Positions 6,627 to 15,141 of a DNA stretch of 53,380 nt are shown here, piece by piece. Every line of letters begins with the position of its first letter. Position 1 is the first letter of the stretch. Under the pieces are notes generated by a model. That model had not been told where the DNA came from, searched no databases, and saw only the letters and a list, made by a program, of their open reading frames with translations. Origin of the DNA: Lampropedia puyangensis. GTDB taxonomy: Bacteria > Pseudomonadota > Gammaproteobacteria > Burkholderiales > Burkholderiaceae_C. Position numbers and translations under genes: made by a program. The stretch is from the NCBI RefSeq assembly GCF_004833285.1, contig NZ_STFG01000022.1, forward strand, positions 1 through 53,380. The letters run 5' to 3'.

Positions 6627-8904
6627 CGGTGCGCTCCAGCATGGCAATCACATCGTTGGGCAATACGGGCAAGTGTGTGACCGGGTGGCGCAGTGCGCGG
6701 GCTAAAGCATTGGCCACAACGGGGGTCGCAAAGTTCACGCTGATCTCGCCTGCACCTCGTGGGCCAATGGGGTCGGCTTCTGGCAGGTTTTGGATGGCCA
6801 GTACGTCCATCTCCGGGGCATCGGCAAAGGTCGGTATGAAGTAAGCATCAAGATTGCGGGCGGTGTAGCGGCCTTGCACACAGGGCAGGTCTTCCTGTGT
6901 GCACATGGCCATACCCATCACCGCTCCGCCTTCCATCTGGCCGAGCATCCCTTGTGGGGACACTACAGGCCCCAGCGCTGAACACATGACCATTTTTTCT
7001 ACCTGCACCATGCCGTTCCAGCAATCTACGCGTACCTGCGCCAGCGCAGCACAAGCGCCAAACACAAAGTGGGTGTCATGGGCATTGCACTGTGGGTCTT
7101 CAGCGTGTAATTCCACAGTAATGGATGGCAGTGCATGGACAGGCAAGGCGTGGGCTAATTGGGCATAGCTGATAGCGCATGTGTGTTCACGGTACAGTCC
7201 GCCAGCGCCGAGTTTGAGTTGGGCGGGCTCGCATGCCAGTACACGAGCTGCTGCTGCGCACAATTGTTGGTGCCAGCTGGCACTGGCCTGGGCTGCCGCA
7301 CGCCATGCCAGTGTGGTGGCGCGCGAGGCTGCGACTGGCCCTGAATCTGGAGTGCAGCGCGTATCGCCCAACACGGGGCGGACGTCGGTAGCGGCGCAAT
7401 GCAAATGGCGCACACACACATTGCGCATGCTGCCAATCAGGTTTTGACCCAATTCGGTAAAGCCGCAACGCAGTTCAATCATGCCGTCGGCGGCCAAGGC
7501 CAAGACCATGCGACTGTGGCTCGGACCCCCTTTGCCAAAACCGTCGCTGCGGTGTACCAAGGCAAGGCCCACGCCATGCAGATAGCGGCCACTGCCGCTG
7601 TGCCAACGCTTTGGCCCTTGCCACAGCGGGTGCTGGCGTGCCACGTCTAACGCCCGTTGGGGGCCATCAAAGGGCACAACGGTTTGCCCTAGCGGGCCGG
7701 GATCTGTGGGGGCGGTTAGGTTCAGAGCGCGAAAGGCTGCGGCATCGATGCCGACTTTTTCCGCCAGCAAGTCCATTTGTTGTTCCAGCGCGAACTGCAC
7801 CTGCACGGCGCCAAAACCACGAAAGGCCCCAGCAACGCCGTTGTTGGTGTAGGCCAGGCGGGCATGCAGATCCACTGCGCAGTAGCGGTATGGGCCAGGT
7901 GCGTGTTCCAGGGCCGCATCCAGCACTTCGGGGCCATGGGTGGCGTAGGCGCCGGTGTCAGCCAAGATGTCGGTGTACTGAAAGCACAAACGTCCTTGCG
8001 CGTCGCAGCCAGTGCGCATGCGGATACGCATGGGGTGGCGTTTGACACCGAAATCCACCGATTGGGTGCGACTCAAGTGCATACGGACAGGGAGCTGGGT
8101 TTTCCAGGCCAGCAAGGCGGCAATGGGCTGGATGGTGAGTTCATCTTTGCCGCCATAAGAGCCGCCAACCGGCGTACCTACCGAGTGCACTTGCGTGCGT
8201 GCTAATCCGAGCATGTCGGCAATGACTTGGCATTCACGGGCAGGGTTGTGGCCCGCGAAATACAGGCGCAAGCCGCCGTGCCCATCCGGTTCGGCAACTC
8301 CCCCTTCGGTTTCCAGAAAGGCGTGCAGTTGGCGCGGTGTGGTGTAGATGTGTTCTACAACATGCGAGGCTTGTGCCTCGGCGGCACGCAGGTTGCCATG
8401 CTGGTAGTGCGTTTGGTGCAGTAAATTGCCGCCTTGGTGTACCCAGGCTTCGGGCGGCAAGTCCGTCTGCAAAGCCGCCTCAGGGTCGTCCACCAGTGGC
8501 AGCGCTTCGTAGTGCACTTCAATCGCTGCCAGCGCAGCATAGGCGGTGGCCAAATCGTCTGCTGCAACGGCAGCTACGGCATCCCCCACATACCGCACTT
8601 TGTCGCTGCACAGCACAGGGCGGTCTACTTTGCGCAAACCATACAAGGCTTCGCCAGGGATATCTGCATGGGTGAGCACGGCATGTACACCGGCGATGGC
8701 GCGTGCTTTGGTGGTATCGATGTGCACTATGCGTGCATGGGGCAAGGGACTGCCGAGGAATAAGCCACGCAGCTGGCCTGTGGCAATGCGGTCGCTCAGG
8801 TAGCCCGGCGTACCACCGAGTTTTGCACGGCTGTCAGGGCGACGATCAAGCGGTGCATCGTTGAGTCGCAGGATGTCGTGTGGCGTTGACCATGTGTGCG
8901 TCAT
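6619..8904 (-). CDS. Molybdenum hydroxylase, large Mo-pterin subunit (XdhD/PucD-like)
   Basis: 761 residues, close to the size of Bacillus PucD, and the catalytic subunit of a xanthine dehydrogenase-family enzyme. The N-terminal a/b hammerhead domain carries KVRYVGDAVAAVAA near residue 102. The Mo-binding core includes GGSYGGKDE (near 250), AGAFRGFGAVQ (near 355) and GPRGAGEIS, in which Glu720 is the catalytic base. FGKGGPSHSR is a further glycine-rich cofactor loop. Such enzymes hydroxylate a C-H next to nitrogen in a heteroaromatic ring using water. Neighbouring FAD and 2Fe-2S genes make a complete three-subunit enzyme. Xanthine or hypoxanthine is a plausible substrate given the deaminase and the Puc-like gene set, but the pocket residues do not prove it. 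GAGGG precedes the ATG. Confidence 0.92.
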   Translation of the reverse strand: MTHTWSTPHDILRLNDAPLDRRPDSRAKLGGTPGYLSDRIATGQLRGLFLGSPLPHARIVHIDTTKARAIAGVHAVLTHADIPGEALYGLRKVDRPVLCSDKVRYVGDAVAAVAADDLATAYAALAAIEVHYEALPLVDDPEAALQTDLPPEAWVHQGGNLLHQTHYQHGNLRAAEAQASHVVEHIYTTPRQLHAFLETEGGVAEPDGHGGLRLYFAGHNPARECQVIADMLGLARTQVHSVGTPVGGSYGGKDELTIQPIAALLAWKTQLPVRMHLSRTQSVDFGVKRHPMRIRMRTGCDAQGRLCFQYTDILADTGAYATHGPEVLDAALEHAPGPYRYCAVDLHARLAYTNNGVAGAFRGFGAVQVQFALEQQMDLLAEKVGIDAAAFRALNLTAPTDPGPLGQTVVPFDGPQRALDVARQHPLWQGPKRWHSGSGRYLHGVGLALVHRSDGFGKGGPSHSRMVLALAADGMIELRCGFTELGQNLIGSMRNVCVRHLHCAATDVRPVLGDTRCTPDSGPVAASRATTLAWRAAAQASASWHQQLCAAAARVLACEPAQLKLGAGGLYREHTCAISYAQLAHALPVHALPSITVELHAEDPQCNAHDTHFVFGACAALAQVRVDCWNGMVQVEKMVMCSALGPVVSPQGMLGQMEGGAVMGMAMCTQEDLPCVQGRYTARNLDAYFIPTFADAPEMDVLAIQNLPEADPIGPRGAGEISVNFATPVVANALARALRHPVTHLPVLPNDVIAMLERTDV

Positions 8905-8915
8905 GGGGTAACCCT

Positions 8916-9713
8916 CTATGGCAGACAGCCGCTGTGGCCTGCAATCAAACGGCTGGCGATGGCAGCCAGATCGACAGGCAGACTTTCAAGGCAGGCCGCG
9001 CGAATGCGGTGCAAATTGAGGGGGGCGTGTTGGCTGTCATGGCCATTCGCACACAGTGTTTCTACCGTAAACAGGCGGTGCGCTATGGTGCCAGGCGCTG
9101 CGGCAGCAACGCGCTCAAGTACGGGGCAAGCGCTGGTGCTCCAACGCATGGCGATACGGATGCGTGCGGGCGAGAATGCCGCGCGGTGGCCCACTTTTTC
9201 AAAGGCGGTGCGAGGCACAGCTAGGTCGTCATGGCGGGGCAACCAGAACGCTGTCATCAACGGGCGCACGGGCTGGGCCAGTAGGGTGTGCAGCGCCTCG
9301 CAGCTGCCGTTGGCCAGTTCGGCTTGGGCATCTAAGGCCAAAAGTACTGGGCAGGTGTCGCCTACCCCCCAGCCGAGGTTGCCGCCCAGCGTACCCACGC
9401 GGCGAATCCCCGGTGCGCCCAATTGCGCCAATGCCTCGCACAGCATGGGGGCGTGCTGGCGCACGATGGGGTGGGTGCGTACCGTTTCCAGTCTTGCCCC
9501 TGCACCGATGCGAAGCCCCGCGTTGGTCAACGCGATGCTTTGGGTTTGGGGCCAGCCCATGAGGTCAATGAAGTGCACGTCCAGCGGCGCCAGGCGTGGG
9601 TCAGCCCATTCTTGCTGTACGACAGTGCCGCCTGAGATAAAGCGGGCAGCAGGCCCCAAGTCATTGGCCCACTGCTGGGCTTGGACTGGCGTGTGGGGAG
9701 TGAGTAAACGCAC
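8916..9713 (-). CDS. Molybdenum hydroxylase, FAD-binding subunit (CoxM/PucC-like)
   Basis: 265 residues. FAD-binding motifs are ARFISGGTVVQQEW near residue 24, where the usual family text is AGGTDL, and IRRVGTLGGNLGWGVGDTC near 104-122, matching the glycine-rich TIGGN motif. The subunit would take electrons from the 2Fe-2S clusters and pass them to NAD or another acceptor. The start is a GTG at 9713 with GAGG five bases upstream; no in-frame ATG exists between it and the end of the deaminase gene 25 bp upstream. It is 11 bp from the large-subunit gene. The departures in the first FAD loop make it a somewhat divergent member. Confidence 0.85.
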   Translation of the reverse strand: MRLLTPHTPVQAQQWANDLGPAARFISGGTVVQQEWADPRLAPLDVHFIDLMGWPQTQSIALTNAGLRIGAGARLETVRTHPIVRQHAPMLCEALAQLGAPGIRRVGTLGGNLGWGVGDTCPVLLALDAQAELANGSCEALHTLLAQPVRPLMTAFWLPRHDDLAVPRTAFEKVGHRAAFSPARIRIAMRWSTSACPVLERVAAAAPGTIAHRLFTVETLCANGHDSQHAPLNLHRIRAACLESLPVDLAAIASRLIAGHSGCLP

Positions 9714-9738
9714 CGTGGCCTCGCTGCTGTGTTGCTGA

Positions 9739-10269
9739 TTAATGCTGCGCCCAAAAGCGTTGGTGCAAGGCCAGAATGTCGTCGTGAACAGCCGCCACTG
9801 GGCCGATCAACTCCACCGGTTTTTGCCCGTGTGCGAACACATAGCGCGAGTCCACACTCATGGTCGGGTTCTCGCCGTGGTTGCCGGTGCATTGCAACAG
9901 GTCGTGTTCGGTCATGCCAAACACCACTCGACCAATGTTGGCCCAGTAGGCCGTGCCTGCACACATGCAGCAAGGCTCAACGGTGGTGTAGAGGGTGCAG
10001 GCCCATAAATACTCGGCACTGTAGTTGTGTGCCGCTACCCGTGCCAGAGTGGATTCGGCATGGTTAACAGTGTCGATGTTGCATTGCTCCATCAAAACGG
10101 TTTCATGGTCCGGCGCAACCAGAATGGCACCGAACGGGTGTTTTCCCAAAGTCACAGCACGTTGCGCTACGGTGCCTGCATGACGTAAATGGCGCAGCAG
10201 TTGTTCTTCACTTGGTGGGCTGCGTTTTACCGCAGGTGCTGTGGTGGGGTGGGGTGTCTCGGCTGTCAT
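9739..10269 (-). CDS. Zinc-dependent deaminase of the cytidine/guanine deaminase fold
   Basis: 176 residues of the CDA superfamily. His70 and Glu72 (NHAES) plus Cys100 and Cys103 (EPCCMC) form the zinc site and proton shuttle. GKHPFGAILV near 42-51 and YWANIGRVVFG near 108-118 are as in GuaD/TadA-like proteins. The first ~28 residues are a variable extension. It would hydrolytically remove an amino group from a nucleobase or related heterocycle. Guanine deaminase is a fair guess because the next three genes encode a xanthine dehydrogenase-type enzyme. The zinc motif reads PCCMC rather than PCPMC, so it belongs to a side branch and another substrate is possible. The ATG is 58 bp after the permease gene. 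Confidence 0.8.
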   Translation of the reverse strand: MTAETPHPTTAPAVKRSPPSEEQLLRHLRHAGTVAQRAVTLGKHPFGAILVAPDHETVLMEQCNIDTVNHAESTLARVAAHNYSAEYLWACTLYTTVEPCCMCAGTAYWANIGRVVFGMTEHDLLQCTGNHGENPTMSVDSRYVFAHGQKPVELIGPVAAVHDDILALHQRFWAQH

Positions 10270-10327
10270 GGAATTGAGGCTAGTCGATGGGGCTCAAGCA
10301 AGGCTGGTCAAGCGTGTGGATGAGGGG

Positions 10328-11194
10328 TCAATGGCCCGCGTTTTGGCTCCAGGGAAACAAACGCGCTTGCAGCCAGCGCACCAGGCCATACAAGACCAGA
10401 CTGCTCAACACCAACAAAGCCAATGCGGCAAAGGCCACGGGTACACGAAAGGATGAGGTGGAAAACAAGATCAGATAGCCCAGCCCTTTTTCTGCGGCAA
10501 CAAACTCCGCAACCACAGCGCCCACAATGGCCAGCGTGATGGACACCTTGAGCGCGGAGAAAAGGTACGGAACGGCATAGGGCATGCGAATTTGCCAGTA
10601 CTGGCGTGACGTGCTGGCACGCAGCGAGCGCGAGAGCTCCACCAATTCAGCAGGTACAGAGGCTAAACCCAATGCCGTGGAGACTACCAGCGGGAAAAAG
10701 GCGATCAGGGTGGTAATGACCACGCGTGGCAACCAGCCTGCACCCAAGGTCACCACGATGATGGGGGCGATGGCCACAATAGGTGTGGATTGGATCACCA
10801 CCAGCCACGGCATGATGATGCGTGAGAGCAATGGAGAACGTGTGATGGAAATGGCCAACGGCAGCGCCAGGGCAATCGCAACCAGGTAGCCAGCCAGTGC
10901 CACTTGCAACGTGGCGGCGGCATGTTCAAACCAGCGCGCCGGGCCAAGCCCGATGGCAGCCGAAACAATGGCACTGGGTGCAGGCAAGATGTATTCGGGC
11001 ACTTGTGCGAATTGGCAAATCAATTGCCATGCGATCAGCACAACGATAAAAACCAAGGCCGAAGCGTAACGGCTGGCTAAAGCACGCAAACGCGAGGGCA
11101 GTGTTTGTGCGGCATTGTCTGCAGGTTCAGAGGCATGCGTGCGCACATGGGGGCTTGGCGCGGCGGTATGGGGGCTGCTGGTTGAGGTGGTCAT
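10328..11194 (-). CDS. ABC transporter permease (SsuC/TauC/ThiX family)
   Basis: 288 residues with about six membrane segments in the second two-thirds, after a ~50-residue Ser/Thr/Ala-rich cytoplasmic head. The permease loop that contacts the ATPase is visible as AVPYLFSALKVSITLAIVGA. Homologues carry sulfonates, taurine, nitrate, thiamine precursors or aromatic acids. I take the ATG at 11194, 8 bp after the ATPase stop; an in-frame TTG at 11206 would overlap that stop by 4 bp. It belongs to the importer encoded by the two upstream genes. Confidence 0.9.
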   Translation of the reverse strand: MTTSTSSPHTAAPSPHVRTHASEPADNAAQTLPSRLRALASRYASALVFIVVLIAWQLICQFAQVPEYILPAPSAIVSAAIGLGPARWFEHAAATLQVALAGYLVAIALALPLAISITRSPLLSRIIMPWLVVIQSTPIVAIAPIIVVTLGAGWLPRVVITTLIAFFPLVVSTALGLASVPAELVELSRSLRASTSRQYWQIRMPYAVPYLFSALKVSITLAIVGAVVAEFVAAEKGLGYLILFSTSSFRVPVAFAALALLVLSSLVLYGLVRWLQARLFPWSQNAGH

Positions 11195-11202
11195 AAGCGG
11201 GC

Positions 11203-11988
11203 TCAAGCAGGGGTGCGGCTGAAAACTTGTACGCGAATGTCATTGGCCATTTGCGTGAAGATGGGGTCGGTCAGGGTTGCCATGTTGCGCGGGCGGGGCA
11301 GCGGCACATCGATGATGTCGTCGACTTTGCCCGGGCGTGCGCTCATAACGACAATGCGGTCTGACAGCAACAGTGCTTCTTGAATCGAGTGGGTCACGAA
11401 AACGACGGTTTTGGGCCGTTCGTTCCAAATGCGCAGCAGCTCGAAACTCATTTCATCGCGTGTCAACGCGTCAAGGGCAGAGAAGGGCTCATCCATCAGC
11501 AAAATGTCAGGATCGTGCAGCAGCGAGCGCGCAATCGAGACGCGTTGCTGCATGCCGCCTGAGAGTTCGCCTGGACGCTTGTGGCCGAAGTCGGCCAGGC
11601 CAATCATTTCCAGCAGTTCGCGGGCGCGGGCATGCTCGGCATCGGTCACGCGGCCGTATTTGTGCTTCATCGGAAAGGTGATGTTGTCAAGCACCGACAG
11701 CCAGGGAAGCAAGGTTGGTTTTTGGAACACCATGCCGATTTCGTCGCGTGGCTCTGTCACGGGCATGCCGAAAATACGCACTTGGCCAGAGGTGGGTTGC
11801 AGCAAGCCCGAAATCAAACGCAAGATGGTGGATTTGCCGCAGCCAGAGGGGCCGATGAGGGAGACAAACTCATTCTTGCGCAAATGCAGGTCAACCCCTT
11901 GAAGGGCCACAATGCGGCCTCCGTCGCTGGCACCAAACACTTGGCCAACGGCATCAAGATCAATCACATGTTCCATGGCGAAGCCCAT
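11203..11988 (-). CDS. ABC transporter ATP-binding protein (SsuB/TauB family)
   Basis: 261 residues from the ATG at 11988. Walker A GPSGCGKST is at residues 46-54, signature LSGGMQQR at 142-149 and Walker B ILLMDEP at 162-168, with a switch His in VTHSIQEA. All motifs are intact, so it should energise the neighbouring permease. The start is uncertain. The open frame runs back to a TTG overlapping the stop of the binding-protein gene, and an ATG four codons further in (11976) is also possible. The chosen ATG has AAAGG about 8 nt upstream and gives a family-typical N-terminus. Confidence 0.92.
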   Translation of the reverse strand: MGFAMEHVIDLDAVGQVFGASDGGRIVALQGVDLHLRKNEFVSLIGPSGCGKSTILRLISGLLQPTSGQVRIFGMPVTEPRDEIGMVFQKPTLLPWLSVLDNITFPMKHKYGRVTDAEHARARELLEMIGLADFGHKRPGELSGGMQQRVSIARSLLHDPDILLMDEPFSALDALTRDEMSFELLRIWNERPKTVVFVTHSIQEALLLSDRIVVMSARPGKVDDIIDVPLPRPRNMATLTDPIFTQMANDIRVQVFSRTPA

Positions 11989-12062
11989 TCTCAGGCCTTT
12001 GTAAAAGGGGTGGTCAAACAGTGTGGTTGGTGGATTTTGTTTCTCCACCAACGCCGTTTCAA

Positions 12063-13055
12063 TCAAGGCTTGAGAAAGCTGCGGTCAACCAGTTGTTCAG
12101 GTTGCACTTTGTCTGCAGCGTAGTCCATCGATTGCGATACCCAGCCCCATGTGGCTTGCAGCAAGGCGGGGTCAAATGTGCCGAAACCGAACTTCTCGCT
12201 GACTTCGTTTTTCAACAAAGGAATGGAGGATTCAAATTCCGCTTGAACCACAGCAGCATTGGCTTCGGGGACATTGGCCTGCAAGTCCTTGGCCGCTTGC
12301 GCTGGGTTGGCGATCGCAAAGTTCACCGACTTCACCAGTGCGCGCATATAGCGTTGCAGCACTTCTGGCCTGTCTTTGATGAGCTTGTCGCTGGCCATGG
12401 CAGACCAGCCGTAGCCATCAAGGCCAAATTGGGTCCACGGCAGAATGGCCAGTTCTTGTTTGGCTTGGCCCAGCACATCCACAAAGGCGGGCCCCACCGT
12501 GACCCAGTTGATGGTGGCGTCTACACGCCCTTGTGCCAGCATGGGGGCCATGGTGGAGGGGTCTGTCTTGATGACGCGGATTTTGCTGACATCCACCCCA
12601 TTTTTCTTCAGCACCACAGGCCACAGCGCGTTGGACGATGAAAACGTGGGCATCGCGACGGTTTTGCCTTCCATGTCTTTGAGCGATTGGATGCTGCTGC
12701 TGGCGCGGGTGAACAAGGCATCGGGTTGTTTGGAGTACAACGACATCACTGCCTTGACAGGCACATCGGCTTCGGCCGCCGCCATCATCAAGGCGGAGAG
12801 GCCAGCAAAGCCGACATCTGCAGTGCCTGTAGCAATTTTGGTGACCGCATCAGAGGAGCCGCGACCGGTCAAGACCGTCACTTCCAAGCCCTCTTCTTTG
12901 AAAAAGCCTTGTTCTATGCCCGCGTATACGAAGGCTTTGTCGCCACCGGGCAACCAGTCCAGCTGGACGGTGAGTTTGTCTGCAGCATGGGCTGCTGTAC
13001 CGAGCAAGCTGGCAGTGGCCAGAGTCAAGGCGGTCAACAAAGGGCGCAATGTCAT
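12063..13055 (-). CDS. ABC transporter substrate-binding protein (NMT1/SsuA-like)
   Basis: 330 residues. A signal peptide of about 24 residues ends at AAHAA. The mature protein starts KLTVQLDWLPGGDKAFVYAG, typical of NMT1/THI5-like binding proteins, with TGTADVGFAG near 75-84. This family binds sulfonates, taurine, nitrate, pyrimidine (HMP) precursors and aromatic compounds. The operon context suggests a nitrogen heterocycle, by inference only. The ATG at 13055 follows GGAG by 7 nt and begins the signal peptide; the frame extends further upstream across the intergenic region and into the hydrolase gene without homologous sequence. Confidence 0.9.
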   Translation of the reverse strand: MTLRPLLTALTLATASLLGTAAHAADKLTVQLDWLPGGDKAFVYAGIEQGFFKEEGLEVTVLTGRGSSDAVTKIATGTADVGFAGLSALMMAAAEADVPVKAVMSLYSKQPDALFTRASSSIQSLKDMEGKTVAMPTFSSSNALWPVVLKKNGVDVSKIRVIKTDPSTMAPMLAQGRVDATINWVTVGPAFVDVLGQAKQELAILPWTQFGLDGYGWSAMASDKLIKDRPEVLQRYMRALVKSVNFAIANPAQAAKDLQANVPEANAAVVQAEFESSIPLLKNEVSEKFGFGTFDPALLQATWGWVSQSMDYAADKVQPEQLVDRSFLKP

Positions 13056-13096
13056 GGGAATCTCCGAGGGGTAAAACAAGCCAGAAGTGCTGGCCA

Positions 13097-13972
13097 TCAT
13101 GGTTGGTAAGCCGTCTCTTGCGCTGCGCAAGCTTGTGCTGATGAGAGGGATACAGCAAAGTCCGCGCCAGTTTGTGTTGGAGCGATGAAATGGCGCTGCT
13201 CCAAGTGCAGCAGCAGTTGTTGTGTCAACAGCGCAGGGCATGCCAGTTGTGGCACATGGCCGCAATCGAGGCTCAAGCGACTGGCGCCTGGCGAGAGCGT
13301 TTGCATATGGCGCTGCAAGGCCAGCAAAATGGAGCGATCGCGCAGGCACTCCACATAAATGCGTGGCACTGTGCCAAAGCACTCGGGCGTCAAATGGTTG
13401 CGCATGGCACGGCCCGATTCGGGTTGCCATACGAAATGGCGAGCCACTTGCCTGGCGTGTTCAGGCTCGCAATCGTGTAAGAAAAAATGCTGCGCCACGG
13501 CCTCGGGTACGCTGCTGGCGTGGCCACTTCTGTCCCATTGCAAATGCGGGCCAATGCCTTCGTAAGCCCATTGTGGGTGGGCCTGTTGGCATGCGTCGAT
13601 GGCATCGCCAAGGCTCCAGCCATGTGGCAACATCATTCCTGCCAAATACACCAGTGCAGCAACAGCATGCGGGCGTTCTTGGGCGACTTGTGATGCGGTC
13701 ATACCGCCGCCACTGTGGCCCACCACAACGGCTGGGCCATCCAGACTGTCGAGCACGCGCAGCACATGTGCGGTGTAGTCTTGCAAGTGCGGCTGCACTT
13801 GGGTTGGCCAACTCAACGTGGCGGGTACGCCATTGCCAGGCAGATCCACCGCATGCACATTCCAGCCTGCGGCTTGCAAATGCGGCACCCAGGCCTGAAA
13901 GGCCCAGCTGCCCTGCCAAGCACCGTGGATGAGGACGATGTGGCTGACCTTGTTGAACGTGTTGTTGGGCAT
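13097..13972 (-). CDS. Alpha/beta hydrolase, MES/EstC-like
   Basis: 291 residues. The oxyanion segment VLIHGAWQGSWAFQAW is at residues 13-28 and the nucleophile elbow GHSGGG contains Ser87. Asp212 (LRDRS) and His239 (DCGHVPQLACP) complete the catalytic triad. The spacing is that of small esterases related to plant methylesterases and bacterial EstC. It could hydrolyse an ester, an amide or a ring-opened product in the pathway encoded by the operon. The ATG lies 10 bp after the oxygenase stop, with AGAGG directly upstream. An upstream in-frame start inside the oxygenase gene would add unmatched residues. The last ~25 residues are Ala/Gln-rich and probably disordered. Confidence 0.85.
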   Translation of the reverse strand: MPNNTFNKVSHIVLIHGAWQGSWAFQAWVPHLQAAGWNVHAVDLPGNGVPATLSWPTQVQPHLQDYTAHVLRVLDSLDGPAVVVGHSGGGMTASQVAQERPHAVAALVYLAGMMLPHGWSLGDAIDACQQAHPQWAYEGIGPHLQWDRSGHASSVPEAVAQHFFLHDCEPEHARQVARHFVWQPESGRAMRNHLTPECFGTVPRIYVECLRDRSILLALQRHMQTLSPGASRLSLDCGHVPQLACPALLTQQLLLHLEQRHFIAPTQTGADFAVSLSSAQACAAQETAYQP

Positions 13973-13982
13973 ACCTCTGGCC

Positions 13983-14933
13983 TTATCCGTAGGTGCGTTG
14001 GTAGCAGGCGATTTGGTGCTGCTCAACCGTGACGGTGGGGTACTTGGGCTGTTGGCCTTTTGTCAGGCAGCTTGGAATGCAGCGGATTTCATGCAAAGGG
14101 TTGCCTGTGAAGAAAAACGGCACCGAATAGCGCTGCCCGCCTGAACGGTTGATGACGCGGTGCAGGGTGGAGACATAGTGGTCATTCGTCCAGCGGGCCA
14201 TCAAGTCGCCGATGTTGACCACATAGGCGCCATCCACGGGAGGCGCATCCATCCAGTTGTTGTGCAAGGTATCCCATACCTGCAAGCCACCGGCTTGGTC
14301 TTGCAGCAACAAAGTCAAACCACCAAAGTCGGTATGCGCGCCACAGCCCTGTTCACGTTCGGCAGGCTGTACTGGCTGAGGTGGGTAGTGCAGCAGGCGC
14401 AAAGTGGCAGCGGCTTCGTGCAGATACGCATCAAAGTAATCGTCTTCGACCCCTAAGGAAAGGCCAAAAGCGCGTATTAGGCGTGCGCCTAACGCATAAG
14501 CTTGCGTGTAATACGCCTGCATGACGGTGCGAAACTGCGTTGGCTGTTCTGGCCATTGGTTAGGGCCCGTATTGAACCGTTTGGCCAATACGCGGGGATC
14601 GTCTGCCGGTACTTCCGCTCCGATGTAGAAGCTCTCTTTCAGATCAGGGGCAGCCCCAGCTTCCAGCGTTTGTGCGCGCAGTGGTTCGTAGCCTCGATTG
14701 CACATTGAATGGCGTTTGTCGAGTGCGTTTTTGGCGGCATCCTCTTGGGAAAAGAAAGCGCGGCTGCAAGCAAAAACCGATTCAATCAAGGCCGAATCCA
14801 CCCCATGGTTGACCACATAGAAGAAGCCGCGTTCCTGACAGGCTTGCCCCAGTTGCTGGGCAACGCCTCTTTGCGCTGCGACGTCCCCGGTGCGCAAAGG
14901 GCCAATGTCGATGATGGGGAGTGCGGCAGACAT
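13983..14933 (-). CDS. 2-oxoglutarate/Fe(II) oxygenase, isopenicillin N synthase family
   Basis: 316 residues. The N-terminal DIOX_N domain opens with LPIIDIGPL and has RGFFYVVNHGV near 35-45. The catalytic barrel holds the iron ligands His200, Asp202 (GAHTDFGG) and His258 (STLHRV), and the 2OG-binding RxS pair Arg268/Ser270 (QRYSVPFFF). All catalytic residues are present. Bacterial members oxidise small molecules, but most are uncharacterised. It is the first gene after the LysR regulator and the head of the molybdenum hydroxylase operon, so it probably performs a hydroxylation, demethylation or ring-oxidation step on the imported substrate. Confidence 0.9.
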   Translation of the reverse strand: MSAALPIIDIGPLRTGDVAAQRGVAQQLGQACQERGFFYVVNHGVDSALIESVFACSRAFFSQEDAAKNALDKRHSMCNRGYEPLRAQTLEAGAAPDLKESFYIGAEVPADDPRVLAKRFNTGPNQWPEQPTQFRTVMQAYYTQAYALGARLIRAFGLSLGVEDDYFDAYLHEAAATLRLLHYPPQPVQPAEREQGCGAHTDFGGLTLLLQDQAGGLQVWDTLHNNWMDAPPVDGAYVVNIGDLMARWTNDHYVSTLHRVINRSGGQRYSVPFFFTGNPLHEIRCIPSCLTKGQQPKYPTVTVEQHQIACYQRTYG

Positions 14934-15141
14934 AACGGAAAACCTTGTATGAGTGGGCTAAGGGGAGGTGATGGGGTGTGAGAGCGGGGCGTCAATGACC
15001 GTGGTGAAGGCAGTGTAGAAAGGCGTTGGTGCATTGAATAGCATCGTTTTTCGAACTGGGTGATGCCAAAAATCGCTCACCAAAATGGATGAACCGTATC
15101 GGTGCATAGGCACTGGCATGCCTCTTTTTGGTGCGTTTTTT
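14934..15141. promoter_or_regulatory. Probable operon control region between LysR gene and oxygenase
   Basis: This 208-bp gap precedes the first gene of the catabolic operon. GCATC (15041-15045) and GATGC (15062-15066) form a spaced inverted repeat that could be a regulator site, but the arms are short. No clear -35/-10 pair was identified. Placement of the operon promoter here is inferred from gene layout. Confidence 0.35.
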
